64,000 nt of DNA from Gracilibacillus caseinilyticus (GTDB lineage Bacteria; Bacillota; Bacilli; Bacillales; Amphibacillaceae), in the NCBI RefSeq assembly GCF_022919115.1, contig NZ_CP095072.1, forward strand, positions 2,728,001 to 2,792,000, in the 5' to 3' direction. The translations under genes were made by a program, and so were the position numbers. Shown piece by piece: positions 52,168 to 60,798 of this stretch; position 1 is the stretch's first letter, and every line of letters begins with the position of its first letter. The notes beneath the pieces are model-generated. The model ran no database searches, had not been told where the DNA came from, and worked only from the letters and a program-made list of their open reading frames with translations.

Positions 52168-53184
52168 ATGGAATTAGGAATTTATAGCCTGGGAGAATTA
52201 TTATCGAATCCCAAGACAGGTCGCATCATGTCAGCCAATAACCGTATTAATGATCTTGTTGAAATGGCACAATATGCTGATCAGTCTGGAGTGGACGTAT
52301 TTGGTGTCGGTGAACATCACCGGCTGGATTACGCCGTATCTACCCCGCAGATGCTGTTATCTGCCATATCACAGAGAACTGAATCGATTAGACTGACAGC
52401 ATTAACTTCATTATTAAATACAGCAGATCCAGTCCGTTTATTTGAGGATTTTGCAACATTAGACCTTTTATCTGGTGGACGAGCAGAATTTACTGCAGGA
52501 AGGGGAGCGTTTGTAGAGGCATTTCCTTTATTCGGTTATAATGAAAAGCATTATGATGAGCTGTTTAGCGAGCATTTAGCTCTCTTTCTGCAGCTTAATC
52601 AACAGGAACAAGTTACTTGGGAAGGGACTTATCGTTCGAAATTAGATCAAGCAGAAATAGCGCCGCGACCTCTACAACAAGCTTTACCAGTATCGATTGG
52701 TGTAGGAGGTACGATCGAAAGTGCTGAACGTTCCGGGAAAAATGGATGTGGTTTAACAGTTGTAATGATCGGTGGGATTGCCAAAAAGTATCAGCCACTT
52801 GTTGCTCGTTATCGAGAAGTATTTAGCGGAGAGCAATCACCACACGTTGCAATTGCAGGGCATACGATGGTCCGTGAAACATTAGAGGAACTAGAAGAAG
52901 ACTTTTACAGCTATTATGCGCATTATTGGGAGCATTTGACCAAACAGGGAATTGGTGGAGCGATGGGAGCAGCACGTACTGACATGGACTTTATTACAAG
53001 TGAAGAGTCAACATTAATGGTAGGTACTCCTGAACAAATAATTGCCAAAATCAAATACCAGTATCAATTATTTGGTCATGATCGTTTCCTGGCGCAAGTC
53101 GATTTTGGTGGACAACCAATCGAATCGGTAAAAGAAACGATCGATTTGTTAACGAAGAAAGTCATGCCTTATCTGCAAAAATAA
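52168..53184 (+). CDS. LLM-class flavin-dependent oxidoreductase
   Basis: A 338-residue bacterial-luciferase-like enzyme: MELGIYSLGELL, DVFGVGEHHRLDYAVSTP near 45-62, TALTSLLNTADPVRLFEDFATLD, GRAEFTAGRGAFVEAFPLFGY near 106-126. It belongs to a different LLM subgroup from the one at 18 kb. FMN- and oxygen-dependent; substrate unknown. The ATG at 52168 is spaced from GGGAGAGG better than the one at 52159. Likely cotranscribed with the pseudouridine synthase. Confidence 0.88.
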   Translation: MELGIYSLGELLSNPKTGRIMSANNRINDLVEMAQYADQSGVDVFGVGEHHRLDYAVSTPQMLLSAISQRTESIRLTALTSLLNTADPVRLFEDFATLDLLSGGRAEFTAGRGAFVEAFPLFGYNEKHYDELFSEHLALFLQLNQQEQVTWEGTYRSKLDQAEIAPRPLQQALPVSIGVGGTIESAERSGKNGCGLTVVMIGGIAKKYQPLVARYREVFSGEQSPHVAIAGHTMVRETLEELEEDFYSYYAHYWEHLTKQGIGGAMGAARTDMDFITSEESTLMVGTPEQIIAKIKYQYQLFGHDRFLAQVDFGGQPIESVKETIDLLTKKVMPYLQK

Positions 53185-53262
53185 CGATGCATATGTTCCT
53201 TTAAGAGCTAATATGATAAAATAGAGCTTATCTGTAACCGCTTAACAAGAGAGGAGAAAAAT

Positions 53263-53427
53263 ATGGGTTCCAATAAAATACGCATTCCGTTACTAGTCGC
53301 ATTAGTGATATTGATGATTTTAGATTTAACTGGTATTATATATGTTCCCGGTATCATCATTTTTATCATTGCGATTGCTCTTATATGGTATAACATACAT
53401 ATTAGAAGAAATCATAATCGTAATTGA
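53263..53427 (+). CDS. Small 54-residue membrane protein
   Basis: The ATG follows GAGAGGAGAAAAAT. The product has a basic N-terminus (MGSNKIRIP), two hydrophobic stretches (LLVALVILMILDLTGIIYVP and IIIFIIAIALIWYNI) separated by a Pro-Gly, and a basic tail (HIRRNHNRN). It is therefore an in-out-in hairpin. A terminator follows directly, so it has its own unit. I do not recognise the family. Confidence 0.65.
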   Translation: MGSNKIRIPLLVALVILMILDLTGIIYVPGIIIFIIAIALIWYNIHIRRNHNRN

Positions 53428-53454
53428 AAGGACAATTAAAGTTGTCCTTTTTTG
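53427..53454 (+). terminator. Terminator of the small membrane protein gene
   Basis: AAAGGACAA, loop TTAAAG, TTGTCCTTT then T residues. Confidence 0.85.
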
Positions 53455-53511
53455 TTTGGATTCCTTTTTTATGGGTAAGTTAATATTATTTAGGAATGGA
53501 AGGTGACGTAT

Positions 53512-55137
53512 TTGAATAATCAACGAATCGACTGGCCAACATTTATTGGGGCCCTTCTTTTATTAATCGCAGTTACAGTTCCTCTCGTTCTATTCCCTGA
53601 GGCGGGTAAAGAGTTCGTCAGTATGGCAAATACATTCTTAACGACGAACTTTGGTGTATTATATTTAGCGATGGGTTTGATTGTTTTTGCTTTTCTTATT
53701 TATGTAGCGTTCAGTAAAAATGGACATGTAAAACTAGGTGATGAAGGACAAAAGCCTGAGTTTAATTCTTTTTCCTGGGCAGCCATGCTCTTCGCTGCTG
53801 GTATTGGATCGAGTATTTTATATTGGTCCGTCATTGAGTGGGTCTATTATTATCAGGGACCACCCTTCGGTATTGAAGGAGAATCGAATGAAGCGATTCA
53901 ATGGGCAACTGCTTACGGCATATTTCACTGGGGGCCGATTGCGTGGGCGATCTATACGTTACCAGCATTACCAATTGCTTACTTCTATTATGTACGGAAA
54001 AAACCAGTATTGAAAGTAAGTGAAGCAGTAAGACCGGTACTTGGACAATGGGTGGATGGCCCGATCGGTAAATTGATTGATGTACTGTTTATATTTGGTC
54101 TGTTAGGTGGTGCGGGTACTACGTTAGCATTAGGTACACCAATGATTGCTGAAGGTGTTCATTATTTGACAGGTATACCGGTAACATTAGGCATGCAGGC
54201 TTTGATTATGTTAATTTGTACCGTTATTTTTGCGATCAGTGCATATTCAGGACTGCAAAAAGGAATAAAGTTATTAAGTGATGTCAATTTATGGCTAGCA
54301 TTATTTATTCTGGCCTTTATTTTTATTTTTGGACCGACACGCTTTATCATAGAGACGACTTTTAACGCAGTGGGAATATTGTTAGATAATTTCTTTAAAA
54401 TGGCAACCTGGGTAGAACCATTCGGTGATCTGGCAGGATTTAAAGAGACAGGCTTTCCAGAAGGTTGGACCGTCTTTTACTGGGCATGGTGGCTTGTGTA
54501 TGCACCCTTTGTTGGCTTATTCGTAGCTCGTATCTCCCGAGGTCGGACGATCAGAGAAATGATTATAGGGACAATGGTATACGGTACATTAGGCTGTGTA
54601 TTATTTTTCGGAATCATGGGAAATTTTGGTCTGCACTTACAGCTGACAGGTCAATTTGATGCGATCAGTTATATGGATGCTAATGGGCCAGCAGCAACCA
54701 TTATTGCTGTTATTGGACAATTACCGTTACCAAATCTAATGATTTTCCTATTTACAATTTTAGCTATTATTTTCCTCGCTACAACATTTGATTCTTCTTC
54801 TTTTATTTTGGCATCTGTTGTCCAAAAAGAAGTTGGGGATGAGCCGTTTAGGTGGAATCGTCTGTTCTGGGCTTTCACTCTTTGTATCATGCCGCTGGTA
54901 TTAATGTTCTTGGGTGGATTAGATACGTTACAAACGGCCAGTATAGTCGGCGGTTTTCCATTAATCTTTATTATGTTCTTGTTGGCATGGTCTTTCATGA
55001 GAGCCTCGAACCGGGATATTACAGCTTCTGATGATTATGAATCACCAACCATTCATATAAAGAGATGGAAGAAAAAGAAGAAAAAATCCGCATTGGAAGT
55101 GTTGAAAGAAAAAGATCCAGATAAAAAGAATGATTAA
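53512..55137 (+). CDS. BCCT family transporter
   Basis: A 541-residue, twelve-segment carrier of the betaine/carnitine/choline family. The diagnostic tryptophan-rich segment WTVFYWAWWLVYAPFVGLFV followed by ARISRGRTIREMI is near 318-350. The usual MGIG-x-MFWGVAEP motif is altered here to AAGIGSSILYWSVIEWVYYY, so the substrate may differ from betaine. The C-terminus is highly basic (KRWKKKKKK). It probably imports a compatible solute or a related quaternary amine with Na+. Start is TTG 53512, with GGAAGGTGA upstream. Confidence 0.9.
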   Translation: MNNQRIDWPTFIGALLLLIAVTVPLVLFPEAGKEFVSMANTFLTTNFGVLYLAMGLIVFAFLIYVAFSKNGHVKLGDEGQKPEFNSFSWAAMLFAAGIGSSILYWSVIEWVYYYQGPPFGIEGESNEAIQWATAYGIFHWGPIAWAIYTLPALPIAYFYYVRKKPVLKVSEAVRPVLGQWVDGPIGKLIDVLFIFGLLGGAGTTLALGTPMIAEGVHYLTGIPVTLGMQALIMLICTVIFAISAYSGLQKGIKLLSDVNLWLALFILAFIFIFGPTRFIIETTFNAVGILLDNFFKMATWVEPFGDLAGFKETGFPEGWTVFYWAWWLVYAPFVGLFVARISRGRTIREMIIGTMVYGTLGCVLFFGIMGNFGLHLQLTGQFDAISYMDANGPAATIIAVIGQLPLPNLMIFLFTILAIIFLATTFDSSSFILASVVQKEVGDEPFRWNRLFWAFTLCIMPLVLMFLGGLDTLQTASIVGGFPLIFIMFLLAWSFMRASNRDITASDDYESPTIHIKRWKKKKKKSALEVLKEKDPDKKND

Positions 55138-55145
55138 TCTGAAAG

Positions 55146-55178
55146 AGACAAGATCACATCGATGATCTTGTCTTTTTA
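55146..55178 (+). terminator. Terminator of the BCCT gene
   Basis: AGACAAGATCA pairs with TGATCTTGTCT around CATCGA, then T residues. Confidence 0.88.
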
Positions 55179-55259
55179 ATAAGGTAAGGGAAAGTATAAA
55201 ATCCGTGGTACAAAGGGAATTTTAATGGGGCAAAGGAAAAAGTGCAGGTTCAGTGAGAG

Positions 55260-55560
55260 TAATTATTTAATCGTACAGTGCGGCTCAATCGGACAAAATT
55301 GAGGGTGGGAAGAGGGTGATTGGCCGATAGCAGAGCCTAATCGGACAAAACCAAGTTTGAGAAGCGGTGAAACGTCCGAAAGGCGAGCCCAAACGGACAA
55401 AACCGAGTTTGAGGAGTGGTGAAATGTCCGAAAGAAGAGCTCCATCGGACAAAATCAAGGCAAGCAGTAATAAAATGTCCGATAGAACCCCTCAATCCCC
55501 CAAATAAAAGAGCTGAGGCAAATGTCCGATAGATAAAACTTCCGTCAGATCAGCATCCGA
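55260..55560. repeat. CGGACAAAA / TGTCCG tandem repeat
   Basis: Units of about 53-58 bp contain ATCGGACAAAACC(A/G)AG, TTTGAG(A/G)AG(C/T)GGTGAAA and TGTCCGA(A/T)AG. CGGACA occurs at 55,284, 55,333, 55,393 and 55,446 and alternates with its reverse complement TGTCCG, so each unit can fold. No coding potential. It fills half of the 605-base gap before the next gene. Confidence 0.75.
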
Positions 55561-55742
55561 CGATCCTTCATCATCCTCTATAAAAACACACTCAGCTCCA
55601 TCCCTGCTGCACCGTTAAAATGCTACAATAAAAAATAATAGAAAATGGATACTGACTTTACATATATTTTTCATAAGTGTCTTTACACATGTATGAAAAT
55701 GTGTATAATAAAACTCATGACACGAAAGGTTAGGTGAGAGTA

Positions 55743-55931
55743 GTGAATCAGAAAGAGAAAATATGGGGACTGGTGATTTTGATCATCGTTTTTCTTGGAT
55801 ACTTCATTCCATATGCATTTTTGAGAGATGTAACAAAATGGTATGGAAGTTTTTTGATATGGTCGATTTTAGCTATCATTGTCATCATCGCCAATTACTA
55901 TCTAGCGAAAAATTGGGGTGAGGAAGAATGA
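55743..55931 (+). CDS. Small partner protein of the SSS symporter (YhdT/DUF3311-like)
   Basis: A 62-residue membrane protein with two segments (IWGLVILIIVFLGYFIPYAF and SFLIWSILAIIVIIANYYLA) and a short acidic tail (KNWGEEE). Its stop overlaps the ATG of the symporter gene by 4 bases. Small two-segment proteins of this shape regularly precede sodium:solute symporters (such as YhdT before PanF). A GTG start at 55743 is spaced from GGTGAGA. Confidence 0.78.
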   Translation: MNQKEKIWGLVILIIVFLGYFIPYAFLRDVTKWYGSFLIWSILAIIVIIANYYLAKNWGEEE

Positions 55932-57400
55932 GTACGACCTTAGTTTGGTCAAGTATTTCGGTATATGTTGTTATTGCTATTATTATTGCTTATTTATCAA
56001 GAAGTGGTGACCAGAAAAGCATGGCAGGATATTTTCTGGGTGAACGCAAGCTGAATGGATTTGTATCCGCCTTAAGCTATAGTGCGACCACTTATAGTGC
56101 CTTTATGCTGGTAGGACTTGCAGGTTTGACCTATAACGGTGGAGTAGGCGGATTTGGATTTGAAATTATTTATTTTATGGGTGTTTCACTTGTAGCCATT
56201 TTTGGTCCAAGATTTTGGTTAGTAGGCAAAAAGTATGGCTATGTTACACCTTCGGAAATGTTGGGAGATCGTTATCAAAGTAAATGGGTAGCAATTGTCA
56301 CTGCTATTTCGAGCTGTCTGTTTTTAATTCCATACAGTGCGGTTCAATTAACAGGTATCGGGTATCTGTTAGCGGGTGTCACGGACGGTGCCATTTCATT
56401 TACAACAGGTGTCGTGATTGCAACGGTATTAGCAATTGTTTTTTCTTATATTGCAGGTATTCGCTCTGTTGCCTGGACAGATTCATTGCAGTCGTTACTA
56501 ATGATCACGACTTCTACATTAGTAGTGATCGTGATCATAGTCCATTTAGGCGGCATTGATGGCTTTTTTGATGCGATTGAAGCAAAAGATCCACAAGCAT
56601 TAGCCGTTCCAGGTAATGGATTCTTTAATTTTTGGACATTTTTAGGTTTAACAATCCCGTGGTTTTTCTTCAGTATTTCTAATCCACAGGTTAGTCAACG
56701 ACTCTTTATGCCTGCTTCCTTAAAAAGCATGCGACATATGTTGTTAGGGTTTCTAGTGTTCGGTTTTATCTATACGATTGTTTCTGTCGTCTGGGGCTTT
56801 TCCGCTTCTGTGTTATTTCCTGATTTAGAAAATGCTGATTTAGCTACACCGACACTCTTATCATCAGAGGTTGTACCACCTGTTTTAGGTGTGATTGTGA
56901 TGGTTGGAATTATGGCAGCTGCTATTTCGACCATTGATTCGATATTGTTAACATTGTCTTCTTTATTTTCAAGAGACGTTTATCGCAATGTCACCGATCA
57001 GGCAGATGATAGTAAACAATTAATGGTAGGGAAGCTGGTCATTCCGGTAATTGCTGTTCTGGCATTTTTATTCGCGAAATTAGAGTTGGATTTAATTGCG
57101 GTCTTGTCTGTAGCTGCTTCTTCAGGATTGATCGTGGTTGTTCCGGCAATCATCGGCAGTTTCTTCTGGAAAAGAGGTACCGCACCTGGTGCAATCAGCA
57201 GTGTTGTACTGAGCAGCTTGCTCGTTATCTGGATTGAGTCAACAGATGGATTATTACTTGGCTTAAAATCTGGTATATGGGGACTTCTAACGGCAACCTT
57301 GTTATTCATTGTTGTAAGTCTTGTTACAGAAGCTCCGAAACAAAAAGCAGAAGAATTCACTCAATATGTTAGACAAAATATGAGAAGCAGTCGGTCATAA
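55928..57400 (+). CDS. Sodium:solute symporter family protein
   Basis: A 490-residue protein with about thirteen membrane segments. SSS motifs include AGYFLGERKLNGFVSALSYSATTYSAFMLVG (near 33-63), the sodium-site helix, and RSVAWTDSLQSLLM near 178-191. ISTIDSILLTLSSLFSRDVY is near 336-355. Closest in style to the PanF/YodF group. Substrate not predictable (pantothenate, proline or organic acid are possible). Coupled to its small upstream partner. Confidence 0.9.
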   Translation: MSTTLVWSSISVYVVIAIIIAYLSRSGDQKSMAGYFLGERKLNGFVSALSYSATTYSAFMLVGLAGLTYNGGVGGFGFEIIYFMGVSLVAIFGPRFWLVGKKYGYVTPSEMLGDRYQSKWVAIVTAISSCLFLIPYSAVQLTGIGYLLAGVTDGAISFTTGVVIATVLAIVFSYIAGIRSVAWTDSLQSLLMITTSTLVVIVIIVHLGGIDGFFDAIEAKDPQALAVPGNGFFNFWTFLGLTIPWFFFSISNPQVSQRLFMPASLKSMRHMLLGFLVFGFIYTIVSVVWGFSASVLFPDLENADLATPTLLSSEVVPPVLGVIVMVGIMAAAISTIDSILLTLSSLFSRDVYRNVTDQADDSKQLMVGKLVIPVIAVLAFLFAKLELDLIAVLSVAASSGLIVVVPAIIGSFFWKRGTAPGAISSVVLSSLLVIWIESTDGLLLGLKSGIWGLLTATLLFIVVSLVTEAPKQKAEEFTQYVRQNMRSSRS

Positions 57401-57414
57401 TGAACGGCTGTTTC

Positions 57415-57478
57415 TTTACTTTTGTCGACAATTCGATTATACTGTGAAGGGTGAAATTATTTACCTGGGTAAATAATT
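57415..57478 (+). promoter_or_regulatory. Promoter and 24-bp palindromic operator of the marR-MFS operon
   Basis: TTTACT (57415-57420), 17 bases, TATACT (57438-57443). Just downstream, AATTATTTACC-TG-GGTAAATAATT (57455-57478) is a perfect 11-bp inverted repeat ending 12 bases before the MarR ATG. The symmetry and position fit an autoregulatory MarR operator. Confidence 0.8.
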
Positions 57479-57490
57479 AGGAGGGAATAT

Positions 57491-57910
57491 ATGGACACAA
57501 GTCATTTGTTGCACTTATATAATCAAAAATTGCGTCTGTTTCAAAATGAGCTAAATGAACAATTGAAGCCATTTGGTTTATTTCACTCTCAGTGGACGAT
57601 ATTGTATACGTTGTTTCAAAAGGAAGAGATGACACAGACAGAAATCTGGCAATATTTAAAAGTAGAAGCACCTACTATTACAAGAACACTAGTCCGCATG
57701 GAGAAGAATGGCTGGGTGAATCGGTCAATCGGACAGGATAAACGGGAACGTATTGTCACATTGACAAACAAAGCAAAATCTACTTATCCCGAAATAATGA
57801 AGCAGATAAAAGGAACAGAAGTGCAATTTTTGCAAAATCTGTCGCAACAGGAAAGACAACAATTCCAACAACTTCTAGAAAAACTATCATTAGAGAGAGG
57901 AATAATATGA
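57491..57910 (+). CDS. MarR family transcriptional regulator
   Basis: A 139-residue winged-helix regulator: HSQWTILYTLFQKEEMTQTEIW then LKVEAPTITRTLVRMEKNGWVNR (recognition helix near residues 57-72), and the wing DKRERIVTLTNKA near 79-91. It overlaps the MFS gene by 4 bases and has a perfect 24-bp palindrome between its promoter and start, so it probably represses the operon until a ligand binds. Confidence 0.93.
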   Translation: MDTSHLLHLYNQKLRLFQNELNEQLKPFGLFHSQWTILYTLFQKEEMTQTEIWQYLKVEAPTITRTLVRMEKNGWVNRSIGQDKRERIVTLTNKAKSTYPEIMKQIKGTEVQFLQNLSQQERQQFQQLLEKLSLERGII

Positions 57911-59073
57911 CAGAAAACAAAATCTGGACGAAAGATTTTATTAGCTTAGCAATCGTGAATTTATTCGTATTCATGAGCTTCTACACTTTACTAACAACCT
58001 TGCCATTGTTTGTAATGAATGAATGGAACGGTTCAGAAGCAGAGGGTGGCATGGTTGTGACTGCGATGTTATTAGCAGCCATATTGTTACGTCCATTCTC
58101 TGGGACTATTCTCAGTAAATATGGAAAGACGAAAGTATTGCTGATCAGTAATATATGTTTTGCGGTCACGATGGTTGTATATATATGGGTTGATTCCTAT
58201 TATGCTTTACTGTTACTTCGTTTTATTCATGGCTTTTCTTTTGCCATAGTAACCACTGCGACTTCAGCATTGGCAGCGGATATTGTTCCAGCAGCAAAAA
58301 GAGGGGAAGGACTTGGCTATTTTACGATGTCGATGAACCTCGCTATTGTACTGGGACCATTTTTCGGGCTGAGTTTCATCCAAATTACTTCCTATAACAA
58401 TCTATTTATCATTTTATCTATCTTTTCGATTTTGAGCGTGTTATCCACATTCTTGTTAAAAGTAGAGGATCCACCTGAACAAGAAATTACACCGTTTAAC
58501 TGGAGAGAGTTACTGGAACGCCCCGTGTTACCGATAGCAGCAATAGGTTTATTAATATCATTTGCCTATGCAAGTATCGTTTCTTTCATTTCTGTTTTTG
58601 CCTCAGCGAGAGGACTTGATCAGGTTTCCAGCTATTTCTTTGCTGTCTTTGCGATTACGATGCTTTCCACCCGTCCTTTTTTAGGAAAACAATTTGATTT
58701 GAGAGGACCGCGAGCAGTTATCATCCCTTGTATGCTTTTGTTTGCAGCTGGATTTGTACTATTAAGTTTATCGCAGAACGCTTTTACCTTCCTGCTGGCG
58801 GCTGGAATAATCGGAATTGGCTATGGCTCGTTATTGCCTTTCTTCTTATCTATCTCTGTTTCAAAGGTTTCCTTATCAAGAAGTGGACATGCTACTGCAA
58901 CGTTTCTGACCCTGTATGATGCTGGTATTGCTATAGGTTCCAGTGTATTAGGGATTGTTGCTTCGATGCTTGGATTTACACAAATGTTTATCCTTTTAGC
59001 GGTGTTTGTCTGCCTGATTATATGGATATTCTCCGTTTATATGACGAGGTCAACAAAGAAGATAACAGAGTAA
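57907..59073 (+). CDS. MFS efflux transporter
   Basis: A 388-residue twelve-segment MFS protein. Motif A-like RPFSGTILSKYGKTKVLL near 64-81, RFIHGFSFAIVTTATSALAADIVPAAKRGEGLGYF near 104-138 (motif C region). Resembles YfkF/YwoG-type drug exporters. It is cotranscribed with a MarR regulator, typical for ligand-induced efflux. No strong terminator follows. Confidence 0.9.
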   Translation: MTENKIWTKDFISLAIVNLFVFMSFYTLLTTLPLFVMNEWNGSEAEGGMVVTAMLLAAILLRPFSGTILSKYGKTKVLLISNICFAVTMVVYIWVDSYYALLLLRFIHGFSFAIVTTATSALAADIVPAAKRGEGLGYFTMSMNLAIVLGPFFGLSFIQITSYNNLFIILSIFSILSVLSTFLLKVEDPPEQEITPFNWRELLERPVLPIAAIGLLISFAYASIVSFISVFASARGLDQVSSYFFAVFAITMLSTRPFLGKQFDLRGPRAVIIPCMLLFAAGFVLLSLSQNAFTFLLAAGIIGIGYGSLLPFFLSISVSKVSLSRSGHATATFLTLYDAGIAIGSSVLGIVASMLGFTQMFILLAVFVCLIIWIFSVYMTRSTKKITE

Positions 59074-59187
59074 TTTTTAAGTTTTTGCAAATCTTTGGTC
59101 AGATGTTTGAATTTTCTAAAAATTAATTGAATCTCTATCATGGTTCCCCTAAAATAGAATTAGGTAATATAGAGGGGAGATACGCGC

Positions 59188-60357
59188 ATGAGTGGGCAAG
59201 GTTTATTCGGAGAATTTGGCGGCAGTTACGTGCCGGAAGAATTAGGGGAAGTATTAGGTGTATTAGCAGAGGAATTTGAACAAGCTATCAAGGACCCGGC
59301 GTTTATTGAAGAGTTTAAAGAAGTATTGGCGGATTGTGTTGGAAGGGAGAATCCATTGACATTCGCCAGAAATTTGTCCCAACAACAACAAGGGGCAAAA
59401 ATCTATTTGAAACGAGAAGATTTAAACCATACCGGTGCCCATAAGATTAATAATGCGATCGGACAAATATTACTTGCAAAGCGCATGGGAGCAAAACGAG
59501 TAATCGCTGAAACAGGAGCAGGACAACATGGTGTAGCAACAGCAACAGCTTGCGCAATGTTTGGGATGGATTGTACGATATACATGGGAAAACATGATAT
59601 GAAGCGACAAGCTTTAAATGTGTTTCGGATGGAATTGTTAGGTGCAAAGGTAGAAAGTGTCGCAGTTGGTCAAGGAAGATTAAAAGATGCGGTCGATGCC
59701 GCTTTAGCAGATTTAGTGGAGAACTATGAAAATACGTTCTATTTACTAGGCTCTGCCGTAGGTCCACATCCTTTTCCTACCATGGTGAAATTCTTTCAGT
59801 CCGTGATCAGTGAAGAGTCAAAACGTCAGATTATTGATAAAGAAGGTAAGCTTCCGGCGGCAGTTGTAGCATGCGCAGGTGGTGGCAGTAATGCAATCGG
59901 TGCATTTGCCCACTATATTGAGGAAGAAACTGTCCGCCTGATTGGTGTAGAACCAGCTGAAGCACCATCATTGACGGAAGGGGTGCCAGCGGTTATACAT
60001 GGCTTTAAATGTTTAACATTACTTGATGAAGAAGGCAATCCAAAGCCTACCTACTCTATAGCAGCTGGTTTGGATTACCCGGGTATTGGGCCGGAGCACA
60101 GCTATCTCAAAGAATCAGGACGGGCAGAATATGTAACGATTACGGGAGAAGAAGCGTTAGCTGCATTTAAATTGTTATCCGAAACAGAAGGTATCATTCC
60201 CGCATTGGAAAGTGCCCATGCTGTTGCATATGCCATCAAGCTGGCAAAAGACTTAGGGACAGAGGAGAGCATCATCGTGAATCTGTCAGGACGCGGTGAT
60301 AAAGACGTTCAGCAAGTCTTTGAGATGGAGCATGGTGCCAAAGAGCAGGAGGTATAA
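59188..60357 (+). CDS. trpB: Tryptophan synthase beta chain, outside a trp operon
   Basis: A 389-residue PLP enzyme: [13 protein letters not shown] at 7-19, [19 protein letters not shown] (PLP lysine at about residue 83), [29 protein letters not shown] (phosphate-binding glycine loop) and ESAHAVAYA. It condenses indole with serine. No trpA or other trp gene adjoins; downstream is a PC4-like gene. It may be the only TrpB, or a second copy that scavenges indole. AGAGGGGAG precedes the ATG. Confidence 0.94.
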   Translation: MSGQGLFGEFGGSYVPEELGEVLGVLAEEFEQAIKDPAFIEEFKEVLADCVGRENPLTFARNLSQQQQGAKIYLKREDLNHTGAHKINNAIGQILLAKRMGAKRVIAETGAGQHGVATATACAMFGMDCTIYMGKHDMKRQALNVFRMELLGAKVESVAVGQGRLKDAVDAALADLVENYENTFYLLGSAVGPHPFPTMVKFFQSVISEESKRQIIDKEGKLPAAVVACAGGGSNAIGAFAHYIEEETVRLIGVEPAEAPSLTEGVPAVIHGFKCLTLLDEEGNPKPTYSIAAGLDYPGIGPEHSYLKESGRAEYVTITGEEALAAFKLLSETEGIIPALESAHAVAYAIKLAKDLGTEESIIVNLSGRGDKDVQQVFEMEHGAKEQEV

Positions 60358-60359
60358 AA

Positions 60360-60563
60360 GTGGCAGGTATTAAATTTGAAATTATCGAACAAATTGCTGT
60401 ATTGTCAGAATCACAAAAAGGATGGCAGAAAGAAGTCAATCTTATCAGCTGGAATGATCGGGAACCAAAGTATGACATACGTGATTGGTCACCTGACCAT
60501 GAAAAAATGGGAAAAGGCGTAACTCTGACAAAAGAAGAATGGCAAACTCTAAAAAATTTATAA
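60360..60563 (+). CDS. YdbC-like PC4/p15 family ssDNA-binding protein
   Basis: A 67-residue protein matching the YdbC family, a bacterial version of the PC4 coactivator fold that binds single-stranded DNA: MAGIKFEIIEQIAVLSESQK, then GWQKEVNLISWNDREPKYDI and RDWSPDHEKMGKGVTLTKEE. GTG start with AGGAGGT upstream, 2 bases after trpB. A terminator follows, so trpB and this gene form an operon. Confidence 0.88.
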   Translation: MAGIKFEIIEQIAVLSESQKGWQKEVNLISWNDREPKYDIRDWSPDHEKMGKGVTLTKEEWQTLKNL

Positions 60564-60602
60564 AAAAACAAGCATCCTCTCTAAAGGATGCTTGTTTTTT
60601 GT
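60562..60602 (+). terminator. Terminator of the trpB-ydbC operon
   Basis: AAAAACAAGCATCC, loop, GGATGCTTGTTTTTT; the stem starts at the stop codon. Confidence 0.9.
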
Positions 60603-60692
60603 ATAACCTCCAACAAGGATGACGGCGGTTTTCAGCGATGATGGCAAAAAAAAAGATCACTTATATAGGCAGCAAAATTATTAAAAAAAGTT

Positions 60693-60709
60693 TGTCAGAT
60701 TTTCTTACA
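60693..60709 (+). promoter_or_regulatory. GlnR/TnrA box 1 upstream of glnA
   Basis: TGTCAGATTTTCTTACA fits the consensus TGTNANATTTTNTNACA exactly. Confidence 0.88.
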
Positions 60710-60761
60710 ATGTTATCGACGGATATTTGGGTTAGCGTGTAGGATAGTGAATAACAAGTGA

Positions 60762-60778
60762 TGTAAAAAATAGTTACA
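60762..60778 (+). promoter_or_regulatory. GlnR/TnrA box 2, next to the glnA ribosome binding site
   Basis: TGTAAAAAATAGTTACA keeps the outer TGTNA...TNACA and has a weaker AT centre. Confidence 0.75.
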
Positions 60779-60798
60779 TGGAAAAGGGGAAATGAAAG

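Noticed and set aside
59074..59187. T-box or TRAP-type leader before trpB
   Set aside because: The 114-base gap has no T-box sequence, no antiterminator/terminator pair and no run of GAG/TAG triplets.
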